DNA of 64,000 nucleotides from Pseudomonas sp. GM78 (GTDB taxonomy: Bacteria; Pseudomonadota; Gammaproteobacteria; Pseudomonadales; Pseudomonadaceae): assembly GCF_000282475.1 (NCBI RefSeq), contig NZ_AKJF01000198.1, positions 140,410-204,409 on the forward strand, read 5' to 3'. The notes beneath the pieces are model-generated. The model was not told where the DNA came from. It saw only the letters and a program-made list of their open reading frames with translations, and did no database searches. A program made the position numbers and the translations under genes. Shown here one piece after another: positions 1 to 9,205 of this stretch. Within the stretch, counting starts at the first letter, position 1; the number at the start of each line of letters is the position of its first letter.

Positions 1-1749
1 CTCAGCATTTCTGCGCTGATCACTGTGGCACTGCTTGGGCTGCTGCTCGGTCTTGTCAGCGTGTTGCAGATGGCCGGGAGCCAGGAAGCGTTGGTGCGCA
101 ACAACTTCGTCACCCTGGACCTGGGGCTCAAGTTGCGGCAGACACTGGGCGATCAGTTGCTCGTCATGCTCAGCGAAAACAATGATCCGGCCGCCTTCGA
201 AGCGGCCAGGAAGCGTTACCTTGAGCTGCTGGATGAGGGTATCGCCCAAGAGCCGCCGGGTGAAATCCAGGGTTTCAAAAAGGCCAAGGCCGACTATTTG
301 AGCTTTATTGGTGCGTATGAAGTGTCCGCTGACCCGACGCGCGTGCTCAGTGGCAACGATGAGCTGACTGAAAAATTCAATCTATTGCGCAATGGCTTGA
401 TTGCCGAACACAAGCGGGCGCTGGATGACATCAGTACCGTCGAACGCAAGGCCCGTGAGCGTGCGCTGCTGATCGCCGGGCTGCTTGGCCTGGTCGGGCT
501 GGCGGTGCTGGTCATCGGCTTCATCACCGCCCACGCCATTGCGCGGCGTTTCGGTGAGCCCATCGAGGCTCTCGCGCAGGCGGCGGATAATATTGGCCAG
601 GGAAATTTCGACGTCACGCTGCCGGTGTCCTCGGCCGTTGAGCTGAATCAGCTGACCCGGCGATTCGGGATCATGGCCGAGGCGCTGCGCGAACATCAGG
701 CCACCAACGTCGATGAGTTGCTGGCGGGACAGCAGCGGTTGCAGGCGGTGCTCGACGGCATCGACGATGGCTTGTTGATGATCGATCGCCAAGGGCACCT
801 GGAACACCTCAACCCGGTGGCGCAACGCCAGCTGGGCTGGGACACCGATCGACTCGGGCGAGGCCTGGGGGAAGCGCTGGAGCATCCCGAACTCGATGAA
901 CAACTGCAGCTGGTACTGCGTGGCGGTACGTTGGAGCGTATGCCGGATGACCTGAATATCGAGGTTGAAGGCGAGACGCGTTTGCTGACTTATAGCCTGA
1001 CACCTGTCATCCATACCCAGGGCCATATCCTCGGTGCGGTGATGGTGCTGCACGATGTGACGGAACAGCGTGCCTTCGAACGGGTGCGTAGCGAGTTCGT
1101 CTTGCGCGCCTCCCATGAATTGCGCACGCCCGTTACCGGCATGCACATGGCATTTGGCCTGTTTCGCGAGCGCGCGCATTTCCCGCCAGAATCCCGGGAA
1201 GCGGACCTGCTGGACACGGTAAACGAAGAAATGCAGCGGCTGATGCAGCTGATCAACGACTTGCTGAACTTCTCCCGCTACCAGAACGGCTTGCAGAAAC
1301 TCACCCTGGCGCCGTGCTCCATCGAGGATTTACTGGAACAAGCGCAGATTCGCTTTACCGACGGTGCGCAAGAGAAGGGCGTCGAGCTGTTGGTGGAAGT
1401 CCAGGGACCCTTGCCACGGTTGCAAGCCGATCAGCCGCAACTGGACAGAGTGCTCGACAATCTGATCGATAATGCGCTGCGCCATACCGCCGCTGGCGGA
1501 CTGATACGCTTGCAAGCCCGGCGCCATGGGGAGCGGGTTATCATCAGCGTCGAAGATAACGGTGAAGGCATTGCCTATGGGCAACAGGGTCGAATCTTCG
1601 AGCCCTTTGTCCAGGTCGGCCGCAAGAAAGGCGGGGCTGGGCTGGGCTTGGCGTTGTGCAAGGAAATCGTGCAGCTGCATGGTGGCCGGATGGGCGTTTA
1701 CTCACGACCGGGGCAGGGGACTCAGTTCTATATGACGTTGACCGTGTAA
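1..1749 (+). CDS. kinB: KinB-type sensor histidine kinase (5' truncated)
   Basis: Inner-membrane sensor kinase paired with the response regulator AlgB in control of alginate, virulence and AlgU activity. The frame is open from base 1, so the N-terminus lies outside the window. The visible protein starts inside the first membrane helix, followed by a periplasmic helical sensor (about residues 30-150), a second helix (about 155-180), HAMP, PAS, HisKA with the phospho-acceptor in SHELRTP, and a HATPase with DNLIDNALRH, DNGEGI and GGAGLGLAL. The acceptor His is codon 372 here. P. aeruginosa KinB is remembered as 595 residues with His385, and adding 13 missing residues gives both figures. The gene ends 6 bases before the convergent EAL gene. 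algB is expected upstream, outside the window. Confidence 0.9.
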   Translation, partial: LSISALITVALLGLLLGLVSVLQMAGSQEALVRNNFVTLDLGLKLRQTLGDQLLVMLSENNDPAAFEAARKRYLELLDEGIAQEPPGEIQGFKKAKADYLSFIGAYEVSADPTRVLSGNDELTEKFNLLRNGLIAEHKRALDDISTVERKARERALLIAGLLGLVGLAVLVIGFITAHAIARRFGEPIEALAQAADNIGQGNFDVTLPVSSAVELNQLTRRFGIMAEALREHQATNVDELLAGQQRLQAVLDGIDDGLLMIDRQGHLEHLNPVAQRQLGWDTDRLGRGLGEALEHPELDEQLQLVLRGGTLERMPDDLNIEVEGETRLLTYSLTPVIHTQGHILGAVMVLHDVTEQRAFERVRSEFVLRASHELRTPVTGMHMAFGLFRERAHFPPESREADLLDTVNEEMQRLMQLINDLLNFSRYQNGLQKLTLAPCSIEDLLEQAQIRFTDGAQEKGVELLVEVQGPLPRLQADQPQLDRVLDNLIDNALRHTAAGGLIRLQARRHGERVIISVEDNGEGIAYGQQGRIFEPFVQVGRKKGGAGLGLALCKEIVQLHGGRMGVYSRPGQGTQFYMTLTV

Positions 1750-1755
1750 TTGCTT

Positions 1756-3369
1756 TTACGCTTCGTCATCCAGGCGTCGACCGGCCAGTCGGCGGCCTCG
1801 GGTTATCAGCTCAATGAACTGCACCGCACTCAGTGCATGAGCGAACAGCCAGCCCTGGCCGAACCTAACCCCCTCACTGCTCAGGAGCGCCGCCTGGGCT
1901 TCATGCTCGATACCCTCGGCAATCACCTTCAAGTGCAGTGACTGGGCCATGTGAATGATATGCGGCGCCACACCGCTGCTCGCCGCGTCATGGCCGAGCG
2001 CATCGATGAAAGCCTTGTCGATCTTCAGGCAATCCACCGGCAGGGTTTGCAGGTAGGCGAGGCTGCAGTAGCCGGTGCCAAAGTCATCGATCAGTACCTG
2101 ATGCCCGACATCCCGCAAGGCTTGCAGGTTTTCCCGGGCCACCACCACATCGATCAATCCGCGTTCGGTGACTTCGAAGGCAATCTGCTTGGCCGCGACC
2201 CGGTGCAGGGTCAACAAGCGAGCCATCACTTGGCCGATCCGCGGGACCATGACATCGCAGGCCGCCAGGTTGACCGAGATGTACAGCTGCGGATTGGCCC
2301 GCAGCAGTTGCCCCAACTGTTCAAGCAGGCGTTGCAGGACAAAGTCGGTCATCTGGCGGATCTGTCCGGTGTTCTCTGCCATCGGGATGAACAGATCGGG
2401 ACTGGTCAGGGTGCCATCCGGCCGTCGCCAGCGCAGCAAGGCCTCAGCCCCGACGCAGTTGCGGCTGTCGAGGTCGAAGATCGGCTGATACAGCACCTGC
2501 AACTCACCTCGGCGGATGGCGCCCGTCAGCTCCGCGTCCAGTGACTGGCGCTGGCGCACCAGCAAAAACACCAGGAAGCCCACGCACAGTGCCAATAGCA
2601 GGCAGGCGGGCAGCAACCACCACCACACGGGTGGTATATGGGTGCCACTGCGCGGGCTTATCAGTACCAGTTGGTACTCCGGGTTGTCGGTGGGCATGCG
2701 GTAAATCAACTTGGTCTGGGTGACTTGCAGCGCATCGCGGGTTTTCGGGGGCCAATGGCCGGTGGGTGGCCAGGCTTGCGCAACGCCCAGTACCGGAATC
2801 GCCCGGGTGCCATGGTCAAGGACTACCAGCAGGCTGCTTCCCGGCGAAAGATCGACCATGTCGGTCAAATGGCCGCGTGACGTCGCGACCCGGAAATTGC
2901 CGCGTCCAAGCATCAGCGCGGCACGGTTTTCATCGGGCTCGGTGGTGGTGTTCAACCAGTAACTGTAGGTGGGGCCCTGGATGTCCGGTGGGCGTATCAA
3001 TGACAAACCTTCCTGGCGCGGACGGTTGGAGCAGATTCTTGAGGCGTCCATGTAGGCCGCCTCATAGACGAAACGGTAATTGAAGCTGACCTGCTGCAGG
3101 GTCGCGATCATGTCGTCATCGCAGCTACGCAGCGGCTGGGCTTCCAGGTCATCAAGGCTTTCGCGCAACTGCCCGAACAGTTGCTCCAGCCGAGCGAGAA
3201 AACGTTCACCCTGGGCGTTCATTTCCCAGCTTTCGTTTTGCTCAACCTGGTGAATGGCGACAAAGTAGCTTCCGGCCATCATCAACGTAGCGCTCAAGAC
3301 AGCAGCCAGCATCGCCAGAAACCAAGGGCGATAGAACCAGCTGCGAAGTGTCTCTCGAGCAACAGTCAT
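1756..3369 (-). CDS. CSS-motif EAL c-di-GMP phosphodiesterase
   Basis: Predicted membrane-bound enzyme that hydrolyses cyclic di-GMP to pGpG. It has a membrane helix at about residues 14-38, a periplasmic region of about 200 residues with a pair of cysteines (RSCDDD and RICSNRP) as in the CSS-motif sensor, a second helix at about 248-270, and a cytoplasmic EAL domain to the end. Catalytic signatures look intact: EALLRW, SVNLAA, FEVTERG, DDFGTGY, LKIDKAF and IAEGIE. In related CSS-EAL proteins the periplasmic disulfide state, set by DsbA/DsbB, controls activity, and dsbA lies 4 kb away; a link here is inference. It converges with kinB and runs in the same direction as the downstream-positioned ampDh2/dgcH group. 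The first ATG begins a credible membrane anchor. Confidence 0.88.
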   Translation of the reverse strand: MTVARETLRSWFYRPWFLAMLAAVLSATLMMAGSYFVAIHQVEQNESWEMNAQGERFLARLEQLFGQLRESLDDLEAQPLRSCDDDMIATLQQVSFNYRFVYEAAYMDASRICSNRPRQEGLSLIRPPDIQGPTYSYWLNTTTEPDENRAALMLGRGNFRVATSRGHLTDMVDLSPGSSLLVVLDHGTRAIPVLGVAQAWPPTGHWPPKTRDALQVTQTKLIYRMPTDNPEYQLVLISPRSGTHIPPVWWWLLPACLLLALCVGFLVFLLVRQRQSLDAELTGAIRRGELQVLYQPIFDLDSRNCVGAEALLRWRRPDGTLTSPDLFIPMAENTGQIRQMTDFVLQRLLEQLGQLLRANPQLYISVNLAACDVMVPRIGQVMARLLTLHRVAAKQIAFEVTERGLIDVVVARENLQALRDVGHQVLIDDFGTGYCSLAYLQTLPVDCLKIDKAFIDALGHDAASSGVAPHIIHMAQSLHLKVIAEGIEHEAQAALLSSEGVRFGQGWLFAHALSAVQFIELITRGRRLAGRRLDDEA

Positions 3370-3444
3370 TATGGAATATCCGACGGATTACCAATGAGTT
3401 ATAGCTGCTATTTGAGAAATGCGCTGACCGTCGGGCGATCGTCA

Positions 3445-4224
3445 TTATTTTGTCTGATTTAAAACCTGAAGCAGCGCTGCCGTTTGTGCATCCGGCGTAC
3501 CGTCAAAACGCGACGGTCGGAAATGCATCTGGAAGGCCGCCAGCACATGGCGGGTAGCGACATCCAGTTCGCCGGTTTGCGGCGTGTCATAACCGACGCG
3601 TGCCAGTTGTGCCTGGAACCAGCTGATGCTCGGCAGCTGTGTTTCGAACCGGGGTTGCTGGCGGGCTACGGCTTGCTCGTTCGGCCATATTCCGATCCCT
3701 TGTTCAGCCAGGCGCTTCCAGGGAAACAGAGGCCCCGGATCAAGCTTGCGCAAGGGCGCGATGTCGCTATGGCCGACAATACTGCGAGGGCTGATTGCGT
3801 AGCGCTGGCTGATGTCCTTGAGCAGGACGATCAGGGACTCGACCTGCGCTTCGGAGTAGGGGTACCACAGGCGCCCGGTCGGGGTGTCCTTGAAGCCCGG
3901 ATTGACGATTTCAATGCCGATGGAACTGGAGTTCATCCACGTCCTGCCTTGCCATTGGCTTTCCCCGGCGTGCCAGGCCCGCAGGTTTTCATCCATCAGC
4001 TTGTAGATGGTCGCCTTTTTGTCGTCGCCGATCAGGTAGTGGCTGCTGACTTCGCCATGGGTCAGCAGTTGCAGCGAGCGCTCCAGCGATGCATTGGTGT
4101 AGTGGAGCACGACGAACTGAATACGACTGTCGTGATTGGGCGAAGCATGGCTGGTGTCGTAGCGCGGACCACTGGCGCAGCCGGCCAGCAGGATCAGCGA
4201 CACGATGAGAGCAAGATATTTCAT
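3445..4224 (-). CDS. ampDh2: AmpDh2-like N-acetylmuramoyl-L-alanine amidase lipoprotein
   Basis: Zinc amidase that cleaves the lactyl-amide bond of (1,6-anhydro)muropeptides from the periplasmic side. The N-terminus is a lipoprotein signal with lipobox LLAGC (Cys at about 16). The Amidase_2/PGRP fold follows, with Zn ligand regions VVLHYTN and GHSDIAP and the late DPGPLFPW segment. A C-terminal peptidoglycan-binding helical domain covers about 190-255. The 259-residue length suits AmpDh2. It lies 105 bases downstream of dgcH, as remembered for P. aeruginosa. The bases before the ATG are pyrimidine-rich, so no clear Shine-Dalgarno is seen, although the lipoprotein signal makes this start convincing. 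Confidence 0.9.
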   Translation of the reverse strand: MKYLALIVSLILLAGCASGPRYDTSHASPNHDSRIQFVVLHYTNASLERSLQLLTHGEVSSHYLIGDDKKATIYKLMDENLRAWHAGESQWQGRTWMNSSSIGIEIVNPGFKDTPTGRLWYPYSEAQVESLIVLLKDISQRYAISPRSIVGHSDIAPLRKLDPGPLFPWKRLAEQGIGIWPNEQAVARQQPRFETQLPSISWFQAQLARVGYDTPQTGELDVATRHVLAAFQMHFRPSRFDGTPDAQTAALLQVLNQTK

Positions 4225-4329
4225 GGAGGGAAGCCAATACGCTAGAGACAGTAATGCAACAGTGTAACGTACTGTCTTGCGCGTGTTGGGTCATCGCAAC
4301 GATTTGAACTAAATGGAGCGACAAAGCGC

Positions 4330-6321
4330 TCAGCCCAGCTCCACTCGGTTGCGCCCGGCATTTTTTGCACGGTAAAGCGCCTGATCAGCTCTTTTGAGCA
4401 CCACATCGCCATGCTCACCGGGCCTGAACGCCGCCAGACCTATGGAGAGGGTGACGGTTACCGGTTCACCCCTGAAGTGAAAAGGGCAGGCTTCGATGGC
4501 GGCGCGCAGGGTTTCCAGGAGTTTCATGCCGTTTGCCGGAACTGTGGATGGCATCAGCAGGACAAATTCCTCGCCACCAAACCGCGCAATGAAATCCGTA
4601 GTGCGCAGGCGCTTGCGCAGCACACTGGCAATGATTTTCAAGACTTTGTCGCCCGCCAGGTGCCCGTAATTATCATTGATGCGCTTGAAGTGATCGAGGT
4701 CGAGCATGGCCAGCATCAATGTATTGCCGTGCTGCTGATATTGGCCGATCTCATACTCAAGGCGCTCGCTCCAGGCCGCGCGGTTGGGCAGGCCGGTCAG
4801 CGGGTCGATCAAGGCTTTCTGGCGTTGCTCTTCCAGGTGCTCACGAAAGCCCTGGGCTTCCTGTTCCATGTGCGCAACTCGTTCGGCCAGGCCTTGAAGG
4901 CGGGCCGCCACCTCCTGCTCGCGCTCGTCGCGCTGCTGGCGGTGCTGGTCCATGGTGCCGAGCAAACCTTCCAGATGGTTTTCCAGCACGTGCTTGAGAT
5001 CATCCAGGTCGGCTGCCTCCTGCATGCTGCTCTGCATGCCGTCGACCTGTTCGCGAATCTGCGTGTCCATCGCATGAGCGGCGGATCGGCTGTCGGCATG
5101 CCCGGCGCTGGCGGCCAGCAAGTTGCTCTGGAACGATTCCAGGCGTTCGTTGAGCCCCTGCAGATAGGCTTCGAACTCGTGTTGGCCACCGTCGGAGATT
5201 GCCAGCATTAAAGTCGCAAGATCGTCGAGAATCGGCAGCAACTCGTACCAGTTCAAGCCATTTTTCAGGCGTTCACGCATTGATTCGGCTTGTGGACGAT
5301 GACGCTCGGGTACCGTCAGATCGTCAAGCAAGCCCAGCAAGGTGTCTTCGATGTGTTTGGCCACCGAGCTGTAGGACGGTTCGGGCGAGTCGGGCAGGGC
5401 GTAGAGCATGTCTTGCTCGGGCTGCTGCGGATCGATGGCCGCCAGGGCCTGGGCCATGGGCGAGGGTAGCGGCAGGGTGTCGAGCGGCACCACCGGGCTC
5501 AATTCGTCGGGATTGACTGCCGGTTCAGCCTGGATGGTGGGTGCAACGGCAGGTGCGGGCTGTATCTCGGATTGCTGCGTAGGGGCTTCGGCCATGACTT
5601 GCGCAGGCCGGGCTGGCGATTGCTGCGGCTCCAGGGCTGGCGCAACAGCAGCAGGTTGGGTTGCATCCGGTGTGTCGCGGAGTAACTGCGGCACAGTGTC
5701 GGCAGTGACCGGCGGGGTTGCGACCACGGGCGTTAGAACGGTATCGCCCGTCTGCGCGACAAGCGCTTGTTCTGTGGGGGCGGTTGTATTTTCCGCATCG
5801 CGATGACCGAACAGCCGCTGCAACAGTCCCGGGCGTTCAGGTTCCACCGGGCTCTCAAGCTGGCTCAAGGCCTTGCCTTGCAGTCCGCTCAGCTCGCCGA
5901 GCAGCAACGGGATCTCGCGCGCCTGGCTGACGCGACTGTCCAGTTGCTTGGCGAAGTGCTTGAGGGGACGACTCACTTCCCGGGGCAGCGGCAATGTTTG
6001 CAGCTGCGTGACCAGGGCGGTAAGCGCGGCGCTGGTCTGGTTGATCCGGGTTTCCCGTCGCTGCTCGGAGTCGAGTACGGCTTTTTCCAGGCGTGGCAGC
6101 AGGGCGGCGAGACCGGCGTCCATGTCATTGGTGCGTACGACTTCACGCATCTCCTTCATGCATTGGTCAACGACTCGGTCGGTGCCTTCGGCTGCCAGCG
6201 TGCTGCGCACCAGGCCCCGACGCAACAGGTCGAGCCGGGCATCCCAGCGTCGTTCGAGTTTTTCCTGTGTTTCGATGCTTTGGAGGTATTTCTCTTTCCA
6301 GCGCTGTGCGTCGTCGCTCAT
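4330..6321 (-). CDS. dgcH: Diguanylate cyclase with long N-terminal region (DgcH-like)
   Basis: Synthesises cyclic di-GMP from two GTP. The first half is helical and carries a low-complexity linker rich in Pro, Gln, Ala and Thr (about residues 165-300). A second helical/coiled-coil segment (about 330-490) leads into the C-terminal GGDEF domain. The active site reads FGGEEF, and an inhibitory-site RTTD lies five residues before it, so product inhibition is expected. No membrane helix is evident. The ATG directly follows the stop of the EEP gene (TGA then ATG), so the two are probably translationally coupled in a dsbA-EEP-dgcH unit. Position and length match PA5487/DgcH of P. aeruginosa from memory. 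Confidence 0.88.
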   Translation of the reverse strand: MSDDAQRWKEKYLQSIETQEKLERRWDARLDLLRRGLVRSTLAAEGTDRVVDQCMKEMREVVRTNDMDAGLAALLPRLEKAVLDSEQRRETRINQTSAALTALVTQLQTLPLPREVSRPLKHFAKQLDSRVSQAREIPLLLGELSGLQGKALSQLESPVEPERPGLLQRLFGHRDAENTTAPTEQALVAQTGDTVLTPVVATPPVTADTVPQLLRDTPDATQPAAVAPALEPQQSPARPAQVMAEAPTQQSEIQPAPAVAPTIQAEPAVNPDELSPVVPLDTLPLPSPMAQALAAIDPQQPEQDMLYALPDSPEPSYSSVAKHIEDTLLGLLDDLTVPERHRPQAESMRERLKNGLNWYELLPILDDLATLMLAISDGGQHEFEAYLQGLNERLESFQSNLLAASAGHADSRSAAHAMDTQIREQVDGMQSSMQEAADLDDLKHVLENHLEGLLGTMDQHRQQRDEREQEVAARLQGLAERVAHMEQEAQGFREHLEEQRQKALIDPLTGLPNRAAWSERLEYEIGQYQQHGNTLMLAMLDLDHFKRINDNYGHLAGDKVLKIIASVLRKRLRTTDFIARFGGEEFVLLMPSTVPANGMKLLETLRAAIEACPFHFRGEPVTVTLSIGLAAFRPGEHGDVVLKRADQALYRAKNAGRNRVELG

Positions 6322-7197
6322 TCATGGGATCCGCGGGGGGGCAGGACTCAACGCGGGCAATGCATCGGCCGTGAGCGAACCCGGCAGACGAATCTCTACC
6401 GCGACCGGCAGGTGATCGGAAATGGGTTGCGCCAGCACCTCGACCTTTTCAAGGGTCAGGCTCGGGCTCAACAGAATATGGTCCAGGCAGCGCTGGGGGC
6501 GCCAGCTGGGGAACGTCGCTTCCATTTGCGGGGCCAGCAGCCCAAGGTCGCGCAATGGAGAGTGTTGCAACAGGTCACTGGCGTGGGTGTTCATGTCGCC
6601 CATCAGCACCTGGTGTTTATAACCGCCGATGACTTCGCGGATGTAAGCCAGTTGCATGCTGCGGGCGCGAGCGCCCAGTGCCAGGTGCATCATGACCACC
6701 ACCAGCGCTTCGGGGCCTTCGCCGAAGCGCACCAGAATCGCTCCGCGACCCTTCGGCCCCGGCAGCGGATGGTCCTCGATCGCCCACGGCCGCAGGCGAC
6801 TGAGCACACCGTTGCTGTGCTGACCCAGGCGACCGAGATTGCGATTGAGTTGTTGATACCAGTAGGGAAAGGCGCCGAGCTGGGCCAGGTGTTCGACCTG
6901 GTTGACGTAGCCTGAACGCAGGCTGCCGCCATCGGCTTCCTGGAGGGCGACCAGGTCGAAGTCGCCCAGCAGGTTGCCGATCTTTTGCAGATTGTCGGCA
7001 CGCCCGGTGTGCGGCAACAGATGTTGCCAGCCCCGGGTCAGATAATGCCGATACCGTTCGGTGCTGATACCGACCTGGATATTGAAGCTGAGCAAGCGCA
7101 GACGGCTGTCTGCGGGCAGGCCCGTCGATTCCAGGTGATGCTCGTTGACCCGCGGATCATGCAGGCCAACGATGCGTTCGGTTCCCCAGCGGCGCAT
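6322..7197 (-). CDS. Endonuclease/exonuclease/phosphatase (EEP) family protein
   Basis: A 291-residue EEP-superfamily hydrolase, the metal-dependent fold shared by exonuclease III, DNase I and phosphoesterases. Visible fold markers are LLSFNIQVG near the N-terminus, LVALQEADGG with the metal-binding Glu, the central MGDMNTHASD, and the terminal LDHILLS and ISDHLPV, which supply the catalytic Asp/His pair. There is no signal peptide or membrane helix. The substrate cannot be read from the sequence. It starts 12 bases after dsbA and abuts dgcH, so it is probably co-transcribed with both. AGAGG upstream of the ATG serves as ribosome-binding site. Confidence 0.85.
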   Translation of the reverse strand: MRRWGTERIVGLHDPRVNEHHLESTGLPADSRLRLLSFNIQVGISTERYRHYLTRGWQHLLPHTGRADNLQKIGNLLGDFDLVALQEADGGSLRSGYVNQVEHLAQLGAFPYWYQQLNRNLGRLGQHSNGVLSRLRPWAIEDHPLPGPKGRGAILVRFGEGPEALVVVMMHLALGARARSMQLAYIREVIGGYKHQVLMGDMNTHASDLLQHSPLRDLGLLAPQMEATFPSWRPQRCLDHILLSPSLTLEKVEVLAQPISDHLPVAVEIRLPGSLTADALPALSPAPPRIP

Positions 7198-7209
7198 GGC
7201 AGGCGCCTC

Positions 7210-7851
7210 TTAGTTGGCGGCAGCCTTGTTAGCCGCTCGCTCCTGGTCGACCAGTTTATCGGCCAGTTGCAGGGCTTGTTCGGCACCGCCGGCAGAACCT
7301 ACGTCAAAACGATACTTGCCGTTGACGATCATGGTCGGAACCCCGGTGATTTCATATTTTTTCGCCAGTTCGCGAGCCTTGTTGATCTGGCCCTTGATGG
7401 CGAAGGAGTCAAACGTGGCCAGGAACTTGTCCTTGTCGACGCCCTGGGTGGCCAGGAAGTCCGCCATGTCATTCTTGTCGGTCAGCTTCTTGTGTTCTTT
7501 CTGAATGGCTTCGAACACTGCGGCGTGGACCTTATGCTCGACACCCATGGCTTCGAGGGTCAGGAACATCTGGCCGTGTGCATCCCATGGGCCGCCGAAC
7601 ATGGCTGGAATACGTACGAAGTTCACGTCGGAAGGCAGCTTTTCAACCCATGGGTTGATTACCGGTTCGAAGGCGTAGCAGTGCGGGCAACCGTACCAGA
7701 ACAGCTCCACCACTTCGATCTTTCCAGGCACGGCGACAGGCACCGGATTGCTCAGCTCGACATAAGGTGCGGCGGGGGTTTCAGCGGCTTGGGCAGTCAT
7801 GCCGAACAGGCTGGCAGCGGCAAAAACGGCGCTGATGATCAGATTACGCAT
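7210..7851 (-). CDS. dsbA: Thiol:disulfide interchange protein DsbA
   Basis: Periplasmic oxidase that introduces disulfide bonds into exported proteins. A Sec signal peptide covers about residues 1-22 (cleavage after AQA). The thioredoxin-fold active site CPHC is at about 56-59 in FWYGCPHCYAF. A helical insert follows, and the cis-Pro loop reads TGVPTM. The 213-residue length is typical for pseudomonads. It is the first gene of a minus-strand group continuing into the EEP and dgcH genes. Its promoter should lie in 7852-7944, just past the terminator of the cytochrome c4 gene. Confidence 0.95.
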   Translation of the reverse strand: MRNLIISAVFAAASLFGMTAQAAETPAAPYVELSNPVPVAVPGKIEVVELFWYGCPHCYAFEPVINPWVEKLPSDVNFVRIPAMFGGPWDAHGQMFLTLEAMGVEHKVHAAVFEAIQKEHKKLTDKNDMADFLATQGVDKDKFLATFDSFAIKGQINKARELAKKYEITGVPTMIVNGKYRFDVGSAGGAEQALQLADKLVDQERAANKAAAN

Positions 7852-7944
7852 GCTTTACTCCTGGACAATTTTTTCGCCTCGCGGGACCTGATTTCAGACA
7901 GGTCTTGGCGGGCCTGAGTTCTGTAGTGTAACGGCAGCGGCCAC

Positions 7945-7974
7945 AAAAAAGGGCGGCCAAAGCCACCCTTTTTA
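7945..7974 (-). terminator. Terminator of the cytochrome c4 gene
   Basis: A G/C hairpin of about nine pairs flanked by A-run and T-run. On the minus strand the stem GGGTGGC...GCCGCCC is followed by a T run. It separates the c5/c4 cytochrome unit from dsbA and could work in both directions. Confidence 0.8.
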
Positions 7975-8050
7975 TACTTGCTGTGACGGATTAATCGAGC
8001 GTTAACGTTGCAAGGGTTCTATGCCTTGCGCAACGCCCGATGCATCGGTC

Positions 8051-8680
8051 TTAGTGCAGGCCCTGGATGTAGCTGGACACTGCGGCGATGTCTTCGTCGC
8101 TCAGCTTCTTGGCAATGCTCTGCATTGGTTTGGTGTCGCCGTCGTTGGCCCGACCACCTTCTTCCTTGCGGAAATCGGTCAGTTGCTTGGCGATATATTG
8201 AGCGTGCTGGCCACCCAGGTGCGGGAAGCCTGCCGCTGCGTTGCCCGCGCCATTTGGCGAGTGGCAGCCGGTGCACGAAGGCAAGCCCTTGGCCAGGTCG
8301 CCGCCGCGAAACAGTGCTTCACCGCGAGCCACGACTTTCGGGTCGGCGGCGCCGACGCTGCCCTTCTGGCTGGCGAAGTAGGCGGCGATGTCCGCCAGAT
8401 CCTGGTCGCTCAGGTTGGTCAGCAGGCCAGTCATTTCCAGAACGGTGCGCTTGCCCGACTTGATGTCGTGCAGCTGCTTGGTCAGGTAGCGTTCACCTTG
8501 CCCTGCCAGTTTTGGAAAGTTAGGCGCCATGCTGTTGCCATCCGGGCCATGACAGGCGCCACATACGGCGGCTTTTGCCTGGCCTGCGGCGGCGTCACCA
8601 GGTTTGACTGGCTCACCTGCAGCATGGGCAATGCCGGAGATCCCCACGGTCAACAGCAGACTCACGATCAATTTGTTCAT
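8051..8680 (-). CDS. Dihaem cytochrome c4
   Basis: Periplasmic electron carrier that donates to terminal oxidases. A Sec signal peptide (about 1-20) is followed by two cytochrome c domains in tandem, with haem sites CGACHG at about residue 40 and CTGCHS at about 137. Conserved Met ligands fall in segments such as SMAPNFP and KPMQSIA. The 209-residue length is standard for cytochrome c4. The start lies 43 bases after the stop of the small cytochrome gene, so the pair probably forms one transcript ending at the hairpin near 7950. Confidence 0.93.
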   Translation of the reverse strand: MNKLIVSLLLTVGISGIAHAAGEPVKPGDAAAGQAKAAVCGACHGPDGNSMAPNFPKLAGQGERYLTKQLHDIKSGKRTVLEMTGLLTNLSDQDLADIAAYFASQKGSVGAADPKVVARGEALFRGGDLAKGLPSCTGCHSPNGAGNAAAGFPHLGGQHAQYIAKQLTDFRKEEGGRANDGDTKPMQSIAKKLSDEDIAAVSSYIQGLH

Positions 8681-8723
8681 CAGCTAATCCAACTACGGCT
8701 AAGGGTTAAGTTATGGACCGGGT

Positions 8724-9014
8724 TTACTCGCTCATCCAGTGGATGATGGCTTGGTAATCCTCGGCACTGCAGTCCATGCACAAACCACGCGGCGGCATCG
8801 CCTTGAAACCCTGGGTCACGTGTTGCACCAGCGTCTCCATACCTTTCGCCAACCTCGGCGTCCAAGCTTCCTGATCGCCCTTGCGGGGCGCCATGGGTAG
8901 TTGGCCGGAATGACAGGCACCACAAACACGGTTGTACACAGTTTCCGGATCCTGTGTAGCCTGAGCGCTGTAAAGCGGCATCAAGATTCCGGCAACTAGC
9001 AGCCATTTCGTCAT
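8724..9014 (-). CDS. Small monohaem cytochrome c (c5-like)
   Basis: A 96-residue exported cytochrome c with a signal peptide ending near residue 19 (SAQA), one haem site CGACHS, and a second Cys pair later (LCMDC), as in cytochrome c5-type proteins where these cysteines can form a disulfide. The Met ligand is probably in the KAMPPRG segment. It sits immediately upstream of cytochrome c4 on the same strand. A role in passing electrons to oxidases is inferred from family and neighbour. Confidence 0.9.
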   Translation of the reverse strand: MTKWLLVAGILMPLYSAQATQDPETVYNRVCGACHSGQLPMAPRKGDQEAWTPRLAKGMETLVQHVTQGFKAMPPRGLCMDCSAEDYQAIIHWMSE

Positions 9015-9205
9015 AAAACGACCTTTTCAGGGTTGAGAGCGATCTGCGTTCTAGTGCGCAATCAAGGTCTGTCGCTCTCGTGAACTTCATCCTGCGTCGG
9101 GACAAAGCGCACACAAAATCTGCGGCATTATATACTGGCGTCACTGAAACGGAAGCGACACTGCTTGCCGCGCCCATTCCTGGCGCCGCCCACATCGGAA
9201 ATCCC

